Positions 36,095 to 46,675 are shown, counted from the first letter of the stretch. The stretch: 64,000 nucleotides of DNA from Mongoliitalea daihaiensis (GCF_021596945.1 NZ_CP063779.1:4438001-4502000), one strand, 5' to 3'. The notes: generated by a model from the letters alone, not told the origin. Numbers and translations are program-made.

Positions 36095-37366
36095 TTAAAA
36101 TCTTCGCTTATTCGGGTTTAGATTAAAGTACCCGATGAGTTCATCATATCTTGAACCCATATCTCGATAATATACAAAAATCTCATATTCGTTCTCTGCT
36201 TCAAAAAAACTTCCCTCTAAGGACCGTGTATCAAACCCACTCGATGTCTTGTATCCATACATATAGTCGTACCACCCTTGCTTCATCAAAAGTGTAGCCT
36301 CGTAAGTATTACTGCGCTTATTCAATTCCATTTTTGCAGCAGGATCCTTGCCCCATTGGGTAAATGCCCCAATGATGTAAGGGGTATCTGTGACACCTTC
36401 TGCCGACAGACTAAATGTGGTCATCATATACTCGCTTTCCAGATCGTAATTTCTTCGCTCCAAGTTCATGATTGCAAACTGCCCATTGACATCTAAGTAT
36501 TCATTGTATACAGTATTTTTTCGTACACCATCAACTCCGGATTCCGCATATACTATATCAGATTCCATGCGTATAGACCGTACATTTATCCCTCTTGCAC
36601 GAACAAATCGCAGATCAATAAAGCGAAACTCATTGCCACCCCAAAAGACGTTAGAGCCATCAAAAAGATTGTATTCAATCATCCTCGTATCTTCCCTTAA
36701 CATGGTAGGTTTATTCAAAATCCGATTATTCTCCCATTGCTGATTTTGACGGATAACCACACGTAAATTGTTCAAGGGATCAAATAGCTCTCTAGCTCTA
36801 TAATTTACCGATACATTGATTTGCTGTACTTCCCTCCTATTTTCATTTTGACTCGGAGGCACTACCCTTCCCGCAACACCTAACGTTTTCTGATAGACCA
36901 TAAAGCGCTTCGTGAGTACGGTTTGATTGATATCTCGACCACGATACATAACAAGTACATAGTTTCCTGATTTGGAGACTGGAGGAACAATAAAGTTGTA
37001 ATGTATGTAGGGAATGCGCGTATCAATAGAATAACTATAATCCAACACATTAAACTCATTGAATTGATTTAGATATTCTGGCTCTTTTAAGTCTGATGGA
37101 GACCAATCCATTGTACAGTGAATAAGTTTCACTGAATACAAATCAGGATCGTAGGCTAAGTCATCAAAACTCAGCTGTAGTTGAACACCGCTATTCAATT
37201 CCACAACTGGGGTATTGAACTGTGCAGAAAAATCACCTGCTCGTGGAAAAAGCCTGGCGGACAAAATATTCTCATCAAAAACTTTATCCTCATAAACTGT
37301 CTGCCCTAAAAGAGGCTGAAAAATAACTAAAAAAATAATAATCAAAATTACCCTCATGATTCTCAT
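36095..37366 (-). CDS. Type IX secretion system plug protein (DUF5103)
   Basis: 423 residues. The signal peptide (MRIMRVILIIIFLVIFQPLLGQ) and the DUF5103 body (SVKLIHCTMDWSPSDL, then PYIHYNFIVPPVSKSGNYVLVMYRG and FDGSNVFWGGNEFRFID) match the protein that plugs the SprA translocon of the T9SS. The C-terminal part (GAFTQWGKDPAAKM) is an Ig-like beta domain. It is the only T9SS machinery component in the window. It is probably transcribed alone; a cluster of palindromes lies upstream. Confidence 0.9.
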   Translation of the reverse strand: MRIMRVILIIIFLVIFQPLLGQTVYEDKVFDENILSARLFPRAGDFSAQFNTPVVELNSGVQLQLSFDDLAYDPDLYSVKLIHCTMDWSPSDLKEPEYLNQFNEFNVLDYSYSIDTRIPYIHYNFIVPPVSKSGNYVLVMYRGRDINQTVLTKRFMVYQKTLGVAGRVVPPSQNENRREVQQINVSVNYRARELFDPLNNLRVVIRQNQQWENNRILNKPTMLREDTRMIEYNLFDGSNVFWGGNEFRFIDLRFVRARGINVRSIRMESDIVYAESGVDGVRKNTVYNEYLDVNGQFAIMNLERRNYDLESEYMMTTFSLSAEGVTDTPYIIGAFTQWGKDPAAKMELNKRSNTYEATLLMKQGWYDYMYGYKTSSGFDTRSLEGSFFEAENEYEIFVYYRDMGSRYDELIGYFNLNPNKRRF

Positions 37367-37397
37367 TATTTGTATTAATTACTTCATTTAGTAAAAC

Positions 37398-37499
37398 TAC
37401 ATTTTGGAAGAAGCCAAAATGTACTCAGCATCCACTGTCATGATATGACAGGAAGGTTCATCAAAATCTACAAGTAAATGCAGTTTTTACAGTACTGTA
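37398..37499. promoter_or_regulatory. Three palindromes upstream of the T9SS plug gene
   Basis: TACATTTTGG (37398-37407) pairs with CCAAAATGTA (37414-37423), loop AAGAAG; CTGTCA (37435-37440) pairs with TGACAG (37446-37451); and TACAGTACTGTA (37488-37499) is a perfect 12-bp palindrome. The region is 184 bp, between the plug start and the end of the ABC-F gene. They may be operators or RNA structures; the first may serve as a terminator for the ABC-F gene, although no T-run follows it. Confidence 0.5.
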
Positions 37500-37550
37500 C
37501 ACATTCAAGCATCCTCAAAAGAGTAATTGCCAGGCTCTAATGGCATAAAA

Positions 37551-39473
37551 TTATTTACCTGTCAACTTTTCTTGCAAATCACCAATAGCCCCTATCAAAT
37601 CCTCCCAAATATTGTTTAATTGTTGCTCTTTTGATTTTAACAACTCATAGCTTTGATTGAGTTTAGCCATTTTTTCGACAGACTCATAATTTTCGGGTAA
37701 CGCCATCGCTGCCTCCTTTTCCCCTTTTTCCAGCTCTAGAGACATCACCTGTTCTTCTATTTGAGCCAGTTCCTGTTCCTTTTTCTTTAGCTCTTTTTTC
37801 CAAAGATGCTCATCAGACGGATTAATTTCTTTTCGTTTGGAAACCAGTTTTACTTCTGTTTTCAGTACTGTTTTCTCCTCTTGCTGAGACTTCCAATACA
37901 CAAACTCTTCATAAGTACCCAAGTACTCTTTTATTTGGTGGTCCTCTATATACCAAATTTTATTGGCTACTCCACGAATAAAGTGGCGATCATGGGATAC
38001 CGTAATAAAGGTACCTTCATATTGCTGCAAAGCCTGTATCAGAATATTAACGGACTGCATATCCAAATGGTTGGTTGGCTCATCAAGCAATAAAAAATTC
38101 GCCTCAGAAATCAATGTTTTTGCCAAAGCTACTCGTGACTTTTCGCCTCCAGATAAAACTTTGATTTTTTTAAACACATCTTCGTTAGTGAAAAGAAAAC
38201 AACCTAAAACATTTCGTAACTCAGTATCTAACTTACCACTTCCTGCTTGCTGCATTTCTTGAAGTATCTCATTATCTACATTCAAGGCCTCCAGCTGATG
38301 CTGTGCATAAAATGACTTGATGACATTGAATCCGTGTTCACGCTTGCCTTTTATAGGTTCTGTCCCATCAATTATGCGGAGTAATGTAGACTTACCCTTT
38401 CCATTGGCACCAATCAAAGCAATTTTATCTCCTCGCTCAATTCGTGCAGTTGAATCTTCTAGAATCACCAAGTCTCCGTAGGCTTTGGATACTTGTTCCA
38501 AAACCACCAAGTCTCTTCCAGACTTTTGGGAAAACTTAAATTTAAAATTTACCGATATGTTATCGTCCACTACTTCATTTACACGTTCCAAGCGATCGAG
38601 TGCCTTGACTCGAGACTGTACCTGATTTGATTTGGTGGCTTTTGCCCGAAAACGCTCAATAAATCGCTCCGTCTGCTTGATCATTTGTTGCTGATTTTCA
38701 TAAGCATTTTGTTGAATTTCCATCCGCTCCTTTTTCTCTTCTTGGAAGAAGGAGTAATTGCCTGAGTAGCTTGTCAGTGTGCCATTTGCTACCTCCACAA
38801 TTACAGAAACGCAATTATCTAAAAATTCCTGATCGTGAGACACTACAACAACTGCTCCCTCATAGGACTTCAAATAGTTTTCAACCCACTGGATAGAAGG
38901 AAGATCTAAGTGGTTGGTTGGTTCATCCAACATGAGTAAAGAGGGTTTCTCTAAAAGAAGCTTGGCTAACATCACTCTCATTCTCCAGCCACCAGAAAAG
39001 GTTTTTAAAGGGCGTTTGAGATCCGCTGTTTGGAATCCGATACCTTCCAACACTTCTTCCGCTTTTGCTTTGATCGTGTACCCTTCATTCGCTTCAAATC
39101 TATCTTGTAAAGTAGCCAGTTTATGGATGATTTCATCCGAATAATCTGTCTCCATTTGCTTGAGGACTTGATCGATTTCTGCTTGAAGCGCCAAAGTATC
39201 CTTGAAAGCCTCCAATGCCACATCCAAAATACTATCTTCAGATTGATACGATAGTAAATCCTGATTCAAAAACCCAATGGTACAATCTTTTGCTTTCTGA
39301 ACCTCCCCCGAACTTGGTAAATAGTCACCATGAATGATCTTTAGCAGGGTAGACTTCCCAGTACCATTCATACCTACTAAACCAATTTTGTCTTTAGGGC
39401 GAATATGAAGAGAAGCATTCTCGTACAGTGCCCTTCCGCCAATAAAATAAGAGAGATTATTAATCGATAACAT
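37551..39473 (-). CDS. ABC-F family ATPase, about 640 aa
   Basis: Two complete ATP-binding cassettes without membrane helices, as in the translation-associated ABC-F group: Walker A GMNGTGKSTLL and GANGKGKSTLL, signature motifs FSGGWRMRVML and LSGGEKSRVALAK, and Walker B LMLDEPTNHLD and LLLDEPTNHLD. The C-terminal extension (KKELKKKEQELAQIEEQVMSLELEK) is a coiled coil as in Uup. It binds ribosomes or assists DNA transactions. The ATG at 39473 is preferred to an upstream ATG at 39494. A second ABC-F is at 50364. Confidence 0.92.
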   Translation of the reverse strand: MLSINNLSYFIGGRALYENASLHIRPKDKIGLVGMNGTGKSTLLKIIHGDYLPSSGEVQKAKDCTIGFLNQDLLSYQSEDSILDVALEAFKDTLALQAEIDQVLKQMETDYSDEIIHKLATLQDRFEANEGYTIKAKAEEVLEGIGFQTADLKRPLKTFSGGWRMRVMLAKLLLEKPSLLMLDEPTNHLDLPSIQWVENYLKSYEGAVVVVSHDQEFLDNCVSVIVEVANGTLTSYSGNYSFFQEEKKERMEIQQNAYENQQQMIKQTERFIERFRAKATKSNQVQSRVKALDRLERVNEVVDDNISVNFKFKFSQKSGRDLVVLEQVSKAYGDLVILEDSTARIERGDKIALIGANGKGKSTLLRIIDGTEPIKGKREHGFNVIKSFYAQHQLEALNVDNEILQEMQQAGSGKLDTELRNVLGCFLFTNEDVFKKIKVLSGGEKSRVALAKTLISEANFLLLDEPTNHLDMQSVNILIQALQQYEGTFITVSHDRHFIRGVANKIWYIEDHQIKEYLGTYEEFVYWKSQQEEKTVLKTEVKLVSKRKEINPSDEHLWKKELKKKEQELAQIEEQVMSLELEKGEKEAAMALPENYESVEKMAKLNQSYELLKSKEQQLNNIWEDLIGAIGDLQEKLTGK

Positions 39474-39618
39474 GGTGCAAAAATAAGGAAACAAACCAAG
39501 AATGGACTAGAAATCGAATGATAATACAAAGATGGATCCCAATAAAACAATTCATCTAGCCAAAGAGTACTTAATTTGATATATTACAATCAAATTACAT
39601 CCATATTCAAAGATAAAC

Positions 39619-40749
39619 ATGAGATTTACACCCTTAGTTTTCACAGGTTTCGCACTGTTCTTTTCTTTAGGCTGCGATGCTCAAAAAAAATCTGCTCCTG
39701 AAATCCAGCTCGAAACAATTCGACTACCTAAAGGCTTCACGATAGAAGTATGGGCGGATAATATCCCAGATGCTCGTTCGCTTGCATCCAATGAGGATGG
39801 TAGCCTTATCTTCGTGGGAAATAGGCAAGGAAAAAATGTGTATGCCTTAAAAGACACCAATGGAGATGGAAAGGCCGATAAAAAATATACACTTGCCAGT
39901 GGACTGAGAATGCCCAATGGTGTAGCCTTCAAAGATGGTAACCTCTATGTTGCAGAAGTAAGCCGTATCCTGCGCTTTAAAGACATTGCAAAAAATCTAG
40001 ACAATCCTTCGTTTGAAGTTGTTTATGATAAATATCCAGACAAAGCTCATCATGGATGGAAGTTCATTGCATTTGGACCTGATGGCATGTTGTATGTTCC
40101 TGTTGGTGCTCCCTGCAACATTTGTGAATCAGAAGAAATTTTTGCGAGTATCACACGAATTGATGTAAATAACCCAAATACACCGGAAATTTATGCTCAT
40201 GGTGTCCGAAATACTGTAGGGTTTGCATGGCACCCAGTAACCAAAGATCTATGGTTTACGGACAATGGAAGAGACATGATGGGGGATGATATTCCTGACT
40301 GTGAACTGAATCATGCCCCTATGAAAGGGATGCACTATGGCTATCCATACTGGCATGCGGGGGATATAAAAGACCCTGAATTTGGTTCTAAGGGAAAGGG
40401 TCAATCAGCTTACACAGCTCCTGCAGCCAAGCTTGGTCCTCATACAGCTCCTTTAGGAATGCGCTTTTATACGGGTAACCAATTCCCTTCAACATACAAA
40501 AATTCCATTTTCATAGCAAAGCACGGCTCTTGGAATAGAAGTAGAAAAATCGGATACAATGTAGTAAGCGTCCTACTAGACGATAATCAAAAAGTTATTA
40601 GAGAAGATGTTTTTGCAGAAGGTTGGCTCAATGAAGATACACAAGAGGTGTGGGGTCGTCCCGTAGACGTGCTCCAACTTCCAGATGGTAGTATGTTAGT
40701 CTCTGATGATATGGCCAATTGTGTGTATAGGATTCGATACAAAGGATAA
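39619..40749 (+). CDS. Lipoprotein of the sorbosone/PQQ-type sugar dehydrogenase family
   Basis: 376 residues. The lipobox FSLGC (Cys 19) anchors it in a membrane. The rest is a six-bladed beta-propeller of the GDH-B / L-sorbosone dehydrogenase type, seen in SGLRMPNGVAFKDGNLYVAEV, HHGWKFIAFGPDGMLYVPVGAPC and WFTDNGRDMMGDDIPDCELN. Members oxidise sugars with PQQ, but no PQQ synthesis gene is in the window, so the reaction is only a family prediction. Bidirectional terminator downstream. Confidence 0.87.
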   Translation: MRFTPLVFTGFALFFSLGCDAQKKSAPEIQLETIRLPKGFTIEVWADNIPDARSLASNEDGSLIFVGNRQGKNVYALKDTNGDGKADKKYTLASGLRMPNGVAFKDGNLYVAEVSRILRFKDIAKNLDNPSFEVVYDKYPDKAHHGWKFIAFGPDGMLYVPVGAPCNICESEEIFASITRIDVNNPNTPEIYAHGVRNTVGFAWHPVTKDLWFTDNGRDMMGDDIPDCELNHAPMKGMHYGYPYWHAGDIKDPEFGSKGKGQSAYTAPAAKLGPHTAPLGMRFYTGNQFPSTYKNSIFIAKHGSWNRSRKIGYNVVSVLLDDNQKVIREDVFAEGWLNEDTQEVWGRPVDVLQLPDGSMLVSDDMANCVYRIRYKG

Positions 40750-40757
40750 AGACCATT

Positions 40758-40790
40758 AAAAAAGGTAGCCATTTCTGTGCTACCTTTTTT
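40758..40790. terminator. Bidirectional terminator
   Basis: AAAAAAGGTAGC (40758-40769) pairs perfectly with GCTACCTTTTTT (40779-40790). It ends the sorbosone-type gene and the convergent UbiB-like gene. Confidence 0.9.
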
Positions 40791-40837
40791 AGTGAATTTC
40801 AGTTTATCTCCTATACACTATTGGAACCGCTTGAAAA

Positions 40838-42157
40838 TTACTTCAACCAATCGGGTTTGGTGGTCACAATATTTGACTGTAATTGATTTAGTAAATTATA
40901 GAGTCCAAAATAGGTTCGGTTGATATATAAACCATGCCTAGATCCACGTGCCTGACGGGATTTTTTAAACATCTTATCGTTGGAGATACGATCGCCCAAT
41001 CGGAAAATTTGCTCAAAATATGTGTCGTCGGCAAAATCAAAGGTTTCTGAATGGAAAGGCTTACCTAATAAGGAGATCATCTCTTTAAATACACCTTTGA
41101 AGTATATTTTTTCCTCCTCTGTGTCCTTATCAGAGATAAATTCTAATCCATAAAATATTTCATTTAACTCTTCCTCATTGATGAGCAATTCACGCTTAAT
41201 CAACGAAAAATATCCTTTGTAGAAATCTTCCGGAAGGATTTTTACACAGCCGAAATCTATAATTCCCAATCGGTTGTCCGTCGTAATAATAAAATTACCT
41301 GGATGTGGATCAGCATGCACTTGCTGCAAATTATGAACCTGATGATGATAAAAATCCCATAAAGACTGACCTATACGATTTTTATCTTCTTGTGAAGGAT
41401 TAGTATCAAGCCACTCCTTAATATGTTTACCCTCAATCCAGTCCATCGTAATGATGCGTTCCGAACTCATATCTTCATAATAGCCAGGAAAAGCAAGACC
41501 ATCTATATGACTACAGGCAGTCGAAATTTCAAGAGATCGCTGCACTTCTAACACGTAATCGGTCTCCTCTATCAACTTACTTTCAACCTCCTCCATATAA
41601 TGATCAAGCTCACGCTCATTCATATTCAACAAACGCAAAGCAAACGGGCGGACCAATTTCAAATCTGAACTAACCGAATCTGCAACCCCTGGGTATTGTA
41701 TTTTGACAGCAAACTTCTTGCCTCCGCTCGTGGCTTGATGTACTTGACCTATGGAAGCTGCATTCACAGCTGACTTGGTAAACGTGTCATATAGTTGCTC
41801 TGGAGTTTTACCAAAGTACTTTTGAAATGTCTTGACGACCAATGGATAGGACAATGGCGGAGCACTGTACTGAGCCATAGTAAACTTATCCTGATAAGCC
41901 CTTGGTAAAAGATTTTTATCCATAGACATCATCTGGGCAACTTTCAGCGCGGAGCCTTTCAGTTCACTCAAAGAATTATAAATATCTTCTGCGTTATTAT
42001 TATGCAATTCTTCCCTTGAGAGGGATGGATTGACCACCTTTTTTGCATAATGCTTCACATAATTCCCTCCTACTTTAGCACCCGTAGTGATAAACTTGGC
42101 TGCACGCTGTACCTTTGATACAGGTATACTCTGCTGCTCTTTCAACTTCCTCTCCAT
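40838..42157 (-). CDS. AarF/ABC1/UbiB family protein kinase-like
   Basis: 439 residues. The ancient kinase-like fold is visible: AVKIQYPGVADS (Lys and the QxxxP-like region), the ExD-like helix EETDYVLEVQRS, and the catalytic loop HADPHPGNFIIT with the metal-binding DFG (IIDFGCVK). Such proteins affect quinone (here probably menaquinone) or lipid biology through ATPase activity. It begins 11 bp after the TetR-like gene on the same strand, so the pair is an operon with the regulator first. Confidence 0.9.
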   Translation of the reverse strand: MERKLKEQQSIPVSKVQRAAKFITTGAKVGGNYVKHYAKKVVNPSLSREELHNNNAEDIYNSLSELKGSALKVAQMMSMDKNLLPRAYQDKFTMAQYSAPPLSYPLVVKTFQKYFGKTPEQLYDTFTKSAVNAASIGQVHQATSGGKKFAVKIQYPGVADSVSSDLKLVRPFALRLLNMNERELDHYMEEVESKLIEETDYVLEVQRSLEISTACSHIDGLAFPGYYEDMSSERIITMDWIEGKHIKEWLDTNPSQEDKNRIGQSLWDFYHHQVHNLQQVHADPHPGNFIITTDNRLGIIDFGCVKILPEDFYKGYFSLIKRELLINEEELNEIFYGLEFISDKDTEEEKIYFKGVFKEMISLLGKPFHSETFDFADDTYFEQIFRLGDRISNDKMFKKSRQARGSRHGLYINRTYFGLYNLLNQLQSNIVTTKPDWLK

Positions 42158-42168
42158 AAACCTGTAGA

Positions 42169-42834
42169 TTATTTGTTTTGATATAAAAACTTGGCAAAGT
42201 CAATGAAAGTATCCACTGCACTTTTACCCATCAGGTCGAAGGCTAGGTTCACTGATTTTTCTATAGCTGCATCGGTTTTTTCAAATGCAGGAGACGTATC
42301 CTTCAGCCAAAACTGAAACACAAACCACACCTGAAGCCACATGGCTTCATCATAACGATCCGTAATTAAAGGACGGTTAGCTATTTCTTCAGTTTCTTTG
42401 CCTTCTAAGATAATTTCATTAGCAAAATCTTTAAACCTAGACTTAAAAGACTTGATTTCAGAAGGCACCATGTTCTTAAGATCATTTTTGCTTTGATAGA
42501 TAGCCAGCAAATACGATCTATTTTTTTTCAACTCTTCAATCCAAGTGAAAAAGAAACTGAGGAGTTTTTCTCTTGCACTGTAGCTTCTATAAACCTCTTG
42601 GGATTCTATGCTTTGGATGGTTTGATCGAAAATATGTCCCCACACAGAGGATTTTACAGCCTCGAAAGAAGTAAAGTAATTATAAAACTCTTCCTCGGAC
42701 ATTTTGAGTTCTTTGGCAAACTTGAATATAGAAGCAGGCTCGTGACCATGTTCTAATACAAAAGATATATAACCTTTGATAATTGTACTTTTAGGATCTG
42801 CTTTCGCAGATTTTTTGGCAGGTGCTTTTTCCAT
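42169..42834 (-). CDS. TetR-like transcriptional regulator
   Basis: 221 residues. The N-terminal 60 residues have a TetR-type helix-turn-helix (EPASIFKFAKELKMSEEEFYNYFTSFEAVKSSVW) after a basic Ala/Lys-rich tail, and the rest is all-helical like TetR C-terminal ligand domains. The HTH has fewer conserved small residues than typical. It is upstream of and 11 bp from the UbiB-like gene and probably controls it. The ligand is unknown. Confidence 0.75.
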   Translation of the reverse strand: MEKAPAKKSAKADPKSTIIKGYISFVLEHGHEPASIFKFAKELKMSEEEFYNYFTSFEAVKSSVWGHIFDQTIQSIESQEVYRSYSAREKLLSFFFTWIEELKKNRSYLLAIYQSKNDLKNMVPSEIKSFKSRFKDFANEIILEGKETEEIANRPLITDRYDEAMWLQVWFVFQFWLKDTSPAFEKTDAAIEKSVNLAFDLMGKSAVDTFIDFAKFLYQNK

Positions 42835-42990
42835 GATGTAATTATTTACTCATGATATAACCTGTAAATGCCTCATGAAGTTTAGAAAATCATATCAAAT
42901 CCACGTGATTTTTTCCATTCAGATAAAGCTTTGCAACAATTAGTGAATATTTCAACCTTTCGTGCCTCAGTTTTTGCCTCCATCAAGCAT

Positions 42991-44160
42991 TCAACCTGAC
43001 AGTCTTCGTGAGGTCAAATAATGATGAAGGAATAACAGACTTCCTATGACACTAATTGCACTTGCGAACATGATCGGATAATAAAATGAAGCCGACAAAT
43101 CATAAAGAAATCCACCTACCAAAGGTCCTGAGATGCCTGCGAGCGTTTTTCCTAAAAATACAAATGGATAAATTAATCCAAGATTTTGAATACCATAAAC
43201 ATGTGCTGTTTCCTTAGCAAATAGCACAAAATTGCCCCCAAAACCAAAACCAATCAGGAGAACTACTATCAAGAAAGAGAAGTCACTGTGCTCCATAAAA
43301 TTTAGAAAAAAAATGGAAATGCCTTGCACCAAAAGCGCTAAAAATATACTCAAACTAGCTCCTATGTAATCACTCACAAATCCCCAAACCAGTCTGCCTA
43401 AAAAATTAGCAATGGCAAACAAGGAAACACTCAACACCAATACTTGCAGGGATACACCCTGTTCACTACCAATCAATTTTAAACTGCCGATTATTAATAA
43501 TCCCGCAAATGTCCCCAAAGACAGCCCGAAAAATAGCTTTTGAAACAGCCTTGTTCGAATTACCATTGCAACTTTCAATTGCTCCATTTGGGCATCTGTT
43601 TTTATAGGGTTTTGGTAAATTAAAAAGGACATCCCTATCACTATACTTCCATAACTGAGCGCAAAAAGAATCAGGATATCAAAAATCAAAAACCCTTGAT
43701 TCAATAAATATTCAATAACTAAGGACATCACCATTGCACCCAAACCAAAGCCAGCCGTTGCAATACCTGTTACCAATCCTTTTTTCTCTGGAAACCAACG
43801 AACGGAGGCATTTAAAGCTACCCAATAGCCAAACCCAGTGGCCATTCCCCCAAAAAACCCAATACCTATCAAGACAAGAAAAAAATTTCCTTGTGATAGT
43901 CCTCCCGTAAGATAACCGAAAAGAAATAGGACTCCAGATAAGACACCTAGATATTTATGGGATAATTTTTGATCCAATTGCCCAACAAAAACCATGGTTA
44001 GGGGAAATACAGCTATCAAAACTCCAAAAATCAGCTGAGCTTGACCGATCGTAAATCCATAATCTTTTACCAGTTCATTGGCAATCACACTCCAAGCATA
44101 TAGACTCCCCAAACATAACATTATTACGAAGGAAGCGATAATTGTAAAATAATTTTTCAT
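42991..44160 (-). CDS. OFA-type MFS transporter (oxalate/formate antiporter family)
   Basis: 389 residues, 12 membrane segments. The N-terminus LGSLYAWSVIANELVKDYGFTIGQAQLIFG and GMATGFGYWVALNASVRWFPEKKGLVTGIATAGFGLG (residues about 105-140) are the OFA-family hallmarks. The substrate may be formate or another small anion, suggested by the divergent pflB gene 262 bp away, but the family is not limited to these. It has its own transcription start and no following gene on its strand. Confidence 0.85.
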   Translation of the reverse strand: MKNYFTIIASFVIMLCLGSLYAWSVIANELVKDYGFTIGQAQLIFGVLIAVFPLTMVFVGQLDQKLSHKYLGVLSGVLFLFGYLTGGLSQGNFFLVLIGIGFFGGMATGFGYWVALNASVRWFPEKKGLVTGIATAGFGLGAMVMSLVIEYLLNQGFLIFDILILFALSYGSIVIGMSFLIYQNPIKTDAQMEQLKVAMVIRTRLFQKLFFGLSLGTFAGLLIIGSLKLIGSEQGVSLQVLVLSVSLFAIANFLGRLVWGFVSDYIGASLSIFLALLVQGISIFFLNFMEHSDFSFLIVVLLIGFGFGGNFVLFAKETAHVYGIQNLGLIYPFVFLGKTLAGISGPLVGGFLYDLSASFYYPIMFASAISVIGSLLFLHHYLTSRRLSG

Positions 44161-44333
44161 AGACTAATGAGCTGACGAAGGATATTGAAGTTTCAAACGG
44201 AAAGATCAAAAGACAAGATTAAATTTAATGAATAAGTTTTGATAGTAATTGTATTGTTAGTCAATAAAAGTTAACAAAGACAAATTTACTCATTAAAAAA
44301 ATGAATAAATTACGGAAAAATTCATATAAAAGT

Positions 44334-44347
44334 ATGATATTTATCAT
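44334..44347. promoter_or_regulatory. FNR/CRP-like palindrome upstream of pflB
   Basis: ATGAT-ATTT-ATCAT is a perfect dyad with four central bases, one base per arm away from the FNR consensus TTGAT-N4-ATCAA. It lies between the divergent OFA-type transporter and pflB, about 76 bases before the pflB start. An FNR-type regulator would sense oxygen. Inference; the regulator itself is not in the window. Confidence 0.5.
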
Positions 44348-44380
44348 GATTAGAAACTAGTTCAGTGACCAATCGTACAC

Positions 44381-44388
44381 TAATTTTG
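44381..44388 (+). promoter_or_regulatory. pflB -7 element
   Basis: TAATTTTG matches TAnnTTTG exactly, 34 bases before the pflB start. No -33 TTTG is visible at 19-21 bases, consistent with an activator-dependent promoter. Confidence 0.5.
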
Positions 44389-44422
44389 CGAAGCAAATCA
44401 AGAATAATTTAATCATATCTAT

Positions 44423-46666
44423 ATGTTAACCCAAGAAGAAAAGTTAGAAATCGCATGGAGAAATTTCCGCACAGGTTTGTGGGAAAAAACCATCAATGTC
44501 AGAGACTTTATTCAAAAAAACTACCACCCTTATTCAGGCGATGATTCGTTTTTGACAGGAGCAACAGAACGGACCAAAAAACTATGGGATGCTCTGAAGC
44601 CCTTACTAAAAGAGGAAGTAGAAAAAGGTGTTTTGGGGGTTTCACAAATCCCATCTACGGTGGCGGCACATGCTCCAGGCTACATTGATAAGGACCTAGA
44701 GATAATTGTAGGGCTTCAAACAGACGAACCGCTCAAACGTGCCATCATGCCTAAAGGTGGCTGGCGTACAGTAGAAGATAGTCTGAAGGCTTATGGGTTC
44801 GAGCCAGATCAAAAAATCGCAGAAATATTCACCAAATATGCCAAAACACATAATGACGGTGTATTTGATGCCTATACAGAGCAAGTCCGCAAATGTCGAA
44901 AGTCAGGAATCATTACCGGACTTCCAGATGCCTATGGGAGGGGCCGGATCATTGGAGATTACAGAAGACTACCCCTGTATGGCTTGGATTTTTTGATTCA
45001 ACAAAAGATCAATGAAAAACAAGAAATTGACACAAGATGGTCCACAGAAGATATCCTCCGATTGAGAGAGGAGCTTTCTAGTCAGATACGGTCATTGAAA
45101 GAATTGAAATTAATGGCTGAAAGTTATGGTTTTGATGTGTCACAACCAGCAAGCAACGCTAGAGAGGCTGTTCAATGGCTTTATTTCGCATTCTTAGCAG
45201 CTGTCAAAGAACAAAACGGAGCAGCTATGTCCGTAGGTCGGATATCCACCTTTTTGGATATTTACATTGAAAGAGACTTGGAAGAAGGTAGCTTAACGGA
45301 GTCACAGGCACAAGAGTTGATCGATGATTTGATCATCAAGTTCAGAATTGTTCGCTTTTTACGCACCCCTGCTTACAATGAATTGTTTTCGGGAGATCCT
45401 ACTTGGGTAACAGAATCCATCGGTGGTATGGGACAAGACGGCAGAACAATTGTGACTAAAAACAGCTTCCGGATGCTAAATACACTCTATACTTTAGGTC
45501 CGGCTCCTGAACCAAATCTAACTGTTCTTTGGTCTACGAGACTTCCCCAAGGTTTCAAAGACTTTGTGGCAAAGGTCTCTATAGACACATCATCCATTCA
45601 ATACATGAACGATGACCTGATGCGACCAAAATATGGTGATGACTCAGGTATCGCATGCTGTGTATCCGCTATGGCTATAGGGAAACAAATGCAGTTTTTT
45701 GGTGCGAGAGTTAATTTACTTAAAACTTTGCTGTATTCACTCAATGGCGGAAAAGACGAAGTTAGTGGTGCTCAAATTGGCCCAATGATTCAGGAAATGG
45801 AGGGAGATTACTTGGATTATTCAGAAGTCATGAAGCGATTTGACGTGTTGATGGATTGGCTTGCACGTACATATGTAGACGCATTGAACATCATCCACTA
45901 CATGCATGACAAGTATTGTTACGAATCCATTTTGATGGCCTTCCATGATCGTGATATTCTCCGAACTATGGCTTTTGGTTTGGCAGGATTATCACATACC
46001 GCAGACAGTTTATCCGCCATCAAATATGCAAATGTCAAGGCTATCCGAAATGAAGCTGGCTTAATCGTAGATTTCGAGGTGGAAGGAGAGTTTCCGAGAT
46101 ATGGGAATAATGACAACCGCGCGGATGACATTGCTGTCATGCTTTGCTCCAAGATGATGGAGAAAATCAGAAATTATCCAACCTACCGAAATGCAACCCA
46201 TACGCAGTCTATTCTCACGATCACTTCAAATGTGGTATATGGCAAGCAAACAGGCAACTCACCTGATGGAAGAAGAGCTGGTGAACCATTTGCCCCTGGC
46301 GCAAATCCATCCAATGGGGCCGATAAATACGGCGCGCTCCCTGCTATGCTTTCAGTGGCAAAATTGCCTTACGATGATTGCGAAGATGGTATTTCCTTGA
46401 CAATCTCCATGATTCCAAATTCTTTAGGACCGGAGGAGGAAAAAGTAGAAAAAGTGGTAGGTGCACTAGATGCATTTATAGCTTCCAATGGTTTTCATGC
46501 AAACCTAAATGTACTGAGAAAAGAAACACTTCAAGATGCTATTGATCATCCTGAAAAATATCCGCAACTGACCATTCGTGTATCCGGTTATGCTGTTAAT
46601 TTCGTTAAATTAACCAAAGAACAGCAAGTGGACGTACTAAACAGAACATTCCATGGATCGATCTAA
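44423..46666 (+). CDS. pflB: Formate C-acetyltransferase (pyruvate formate-lyase)
   Basis: 747 residues, the normal PFL length. The adjacent catalytic cysteines are at 412-413 (IACCVSA) and the glycyl radical site is in RVSGYAVNF (Gly 722) near the C-terminus. The enzyme splits pyruvate with CoA into acetyl-CoA and formate without oxygen. The activator gene pflA follows after nine bases, and an FNR-like palindrome precedes, suggesting anaerobic induction. Presence of PFL indicates fermentation or anoxic survival in this lineage. Confidence 0.96.
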   Translation: MLTQEEKLEIAWRNFRTGLWEKTINVRDFIQKNYHPYSGDDSFLTGATERTKKLWDALKPLLKEEVEKGVLGVSQIPSTVAAHAPGYIDKDLEIIVGLQTDEPLKRAIMPKGGWRTVEDSLKAYGFEPDQKIAEIFTKYAKTHNDGVFDAYTEQVRKCRKSGIITGLPDAYGRGRIIGDYRRLPLYGLDFLIQQKINEKQEIDTRWSTEDILRLREELSSQIRSLKELKLMAESYGFDVSQPASNAREAVQWLYFAFLAAVKEQNGAAMSVGRISTFLDIYIERDLEEGSLTESQAQELIDDLIIKFRIVRFLRTPAYNELFSGDPTWVTESIGGMGQDGRTIVTKNSFRMLNTLYTLGPAPEPNLTVLWSTRLPQGFKDFVAKVSIDTSSIQYMNDDLMRPKYGDDSGIACCVSAMAIGKQMQFFGARVNLLKTLLYSLNGGKDEVSGAQIGPMIQEMEGDYLDYSEVMKRFDVLMDWLARTYVDALNIIHYMHDKYCYESILMAFHDRDILRTMAFGLAGLSHTADSLSAIKYANVKAIRNEAGLIVDFEVEGEFPRYGNNDNRADDIAVMLCSKMMEKIRNYPTYRNATHTQSILTITSNVVYGKQTGNSPDGRRAGEPFAPGANPSNGADKYGALPAMLSVAKLPYDDCEDGISLTISMIPNSLGPEEEKVEKVVGALDAFIASNGFHANLNVLRKETLQDAIDHPEKYPQLTIRVSGYAVNFVKLTKEQQVDVLNRTFHGSI

Positions 46667-46675
46667 TTAGGTAAT

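Noticed and set aside
35000-36100. CRISPR array near the Cas6-like gene
   Set aside because: No regularly spaced direct repeats are seen around the gene or elsewhere in the window.
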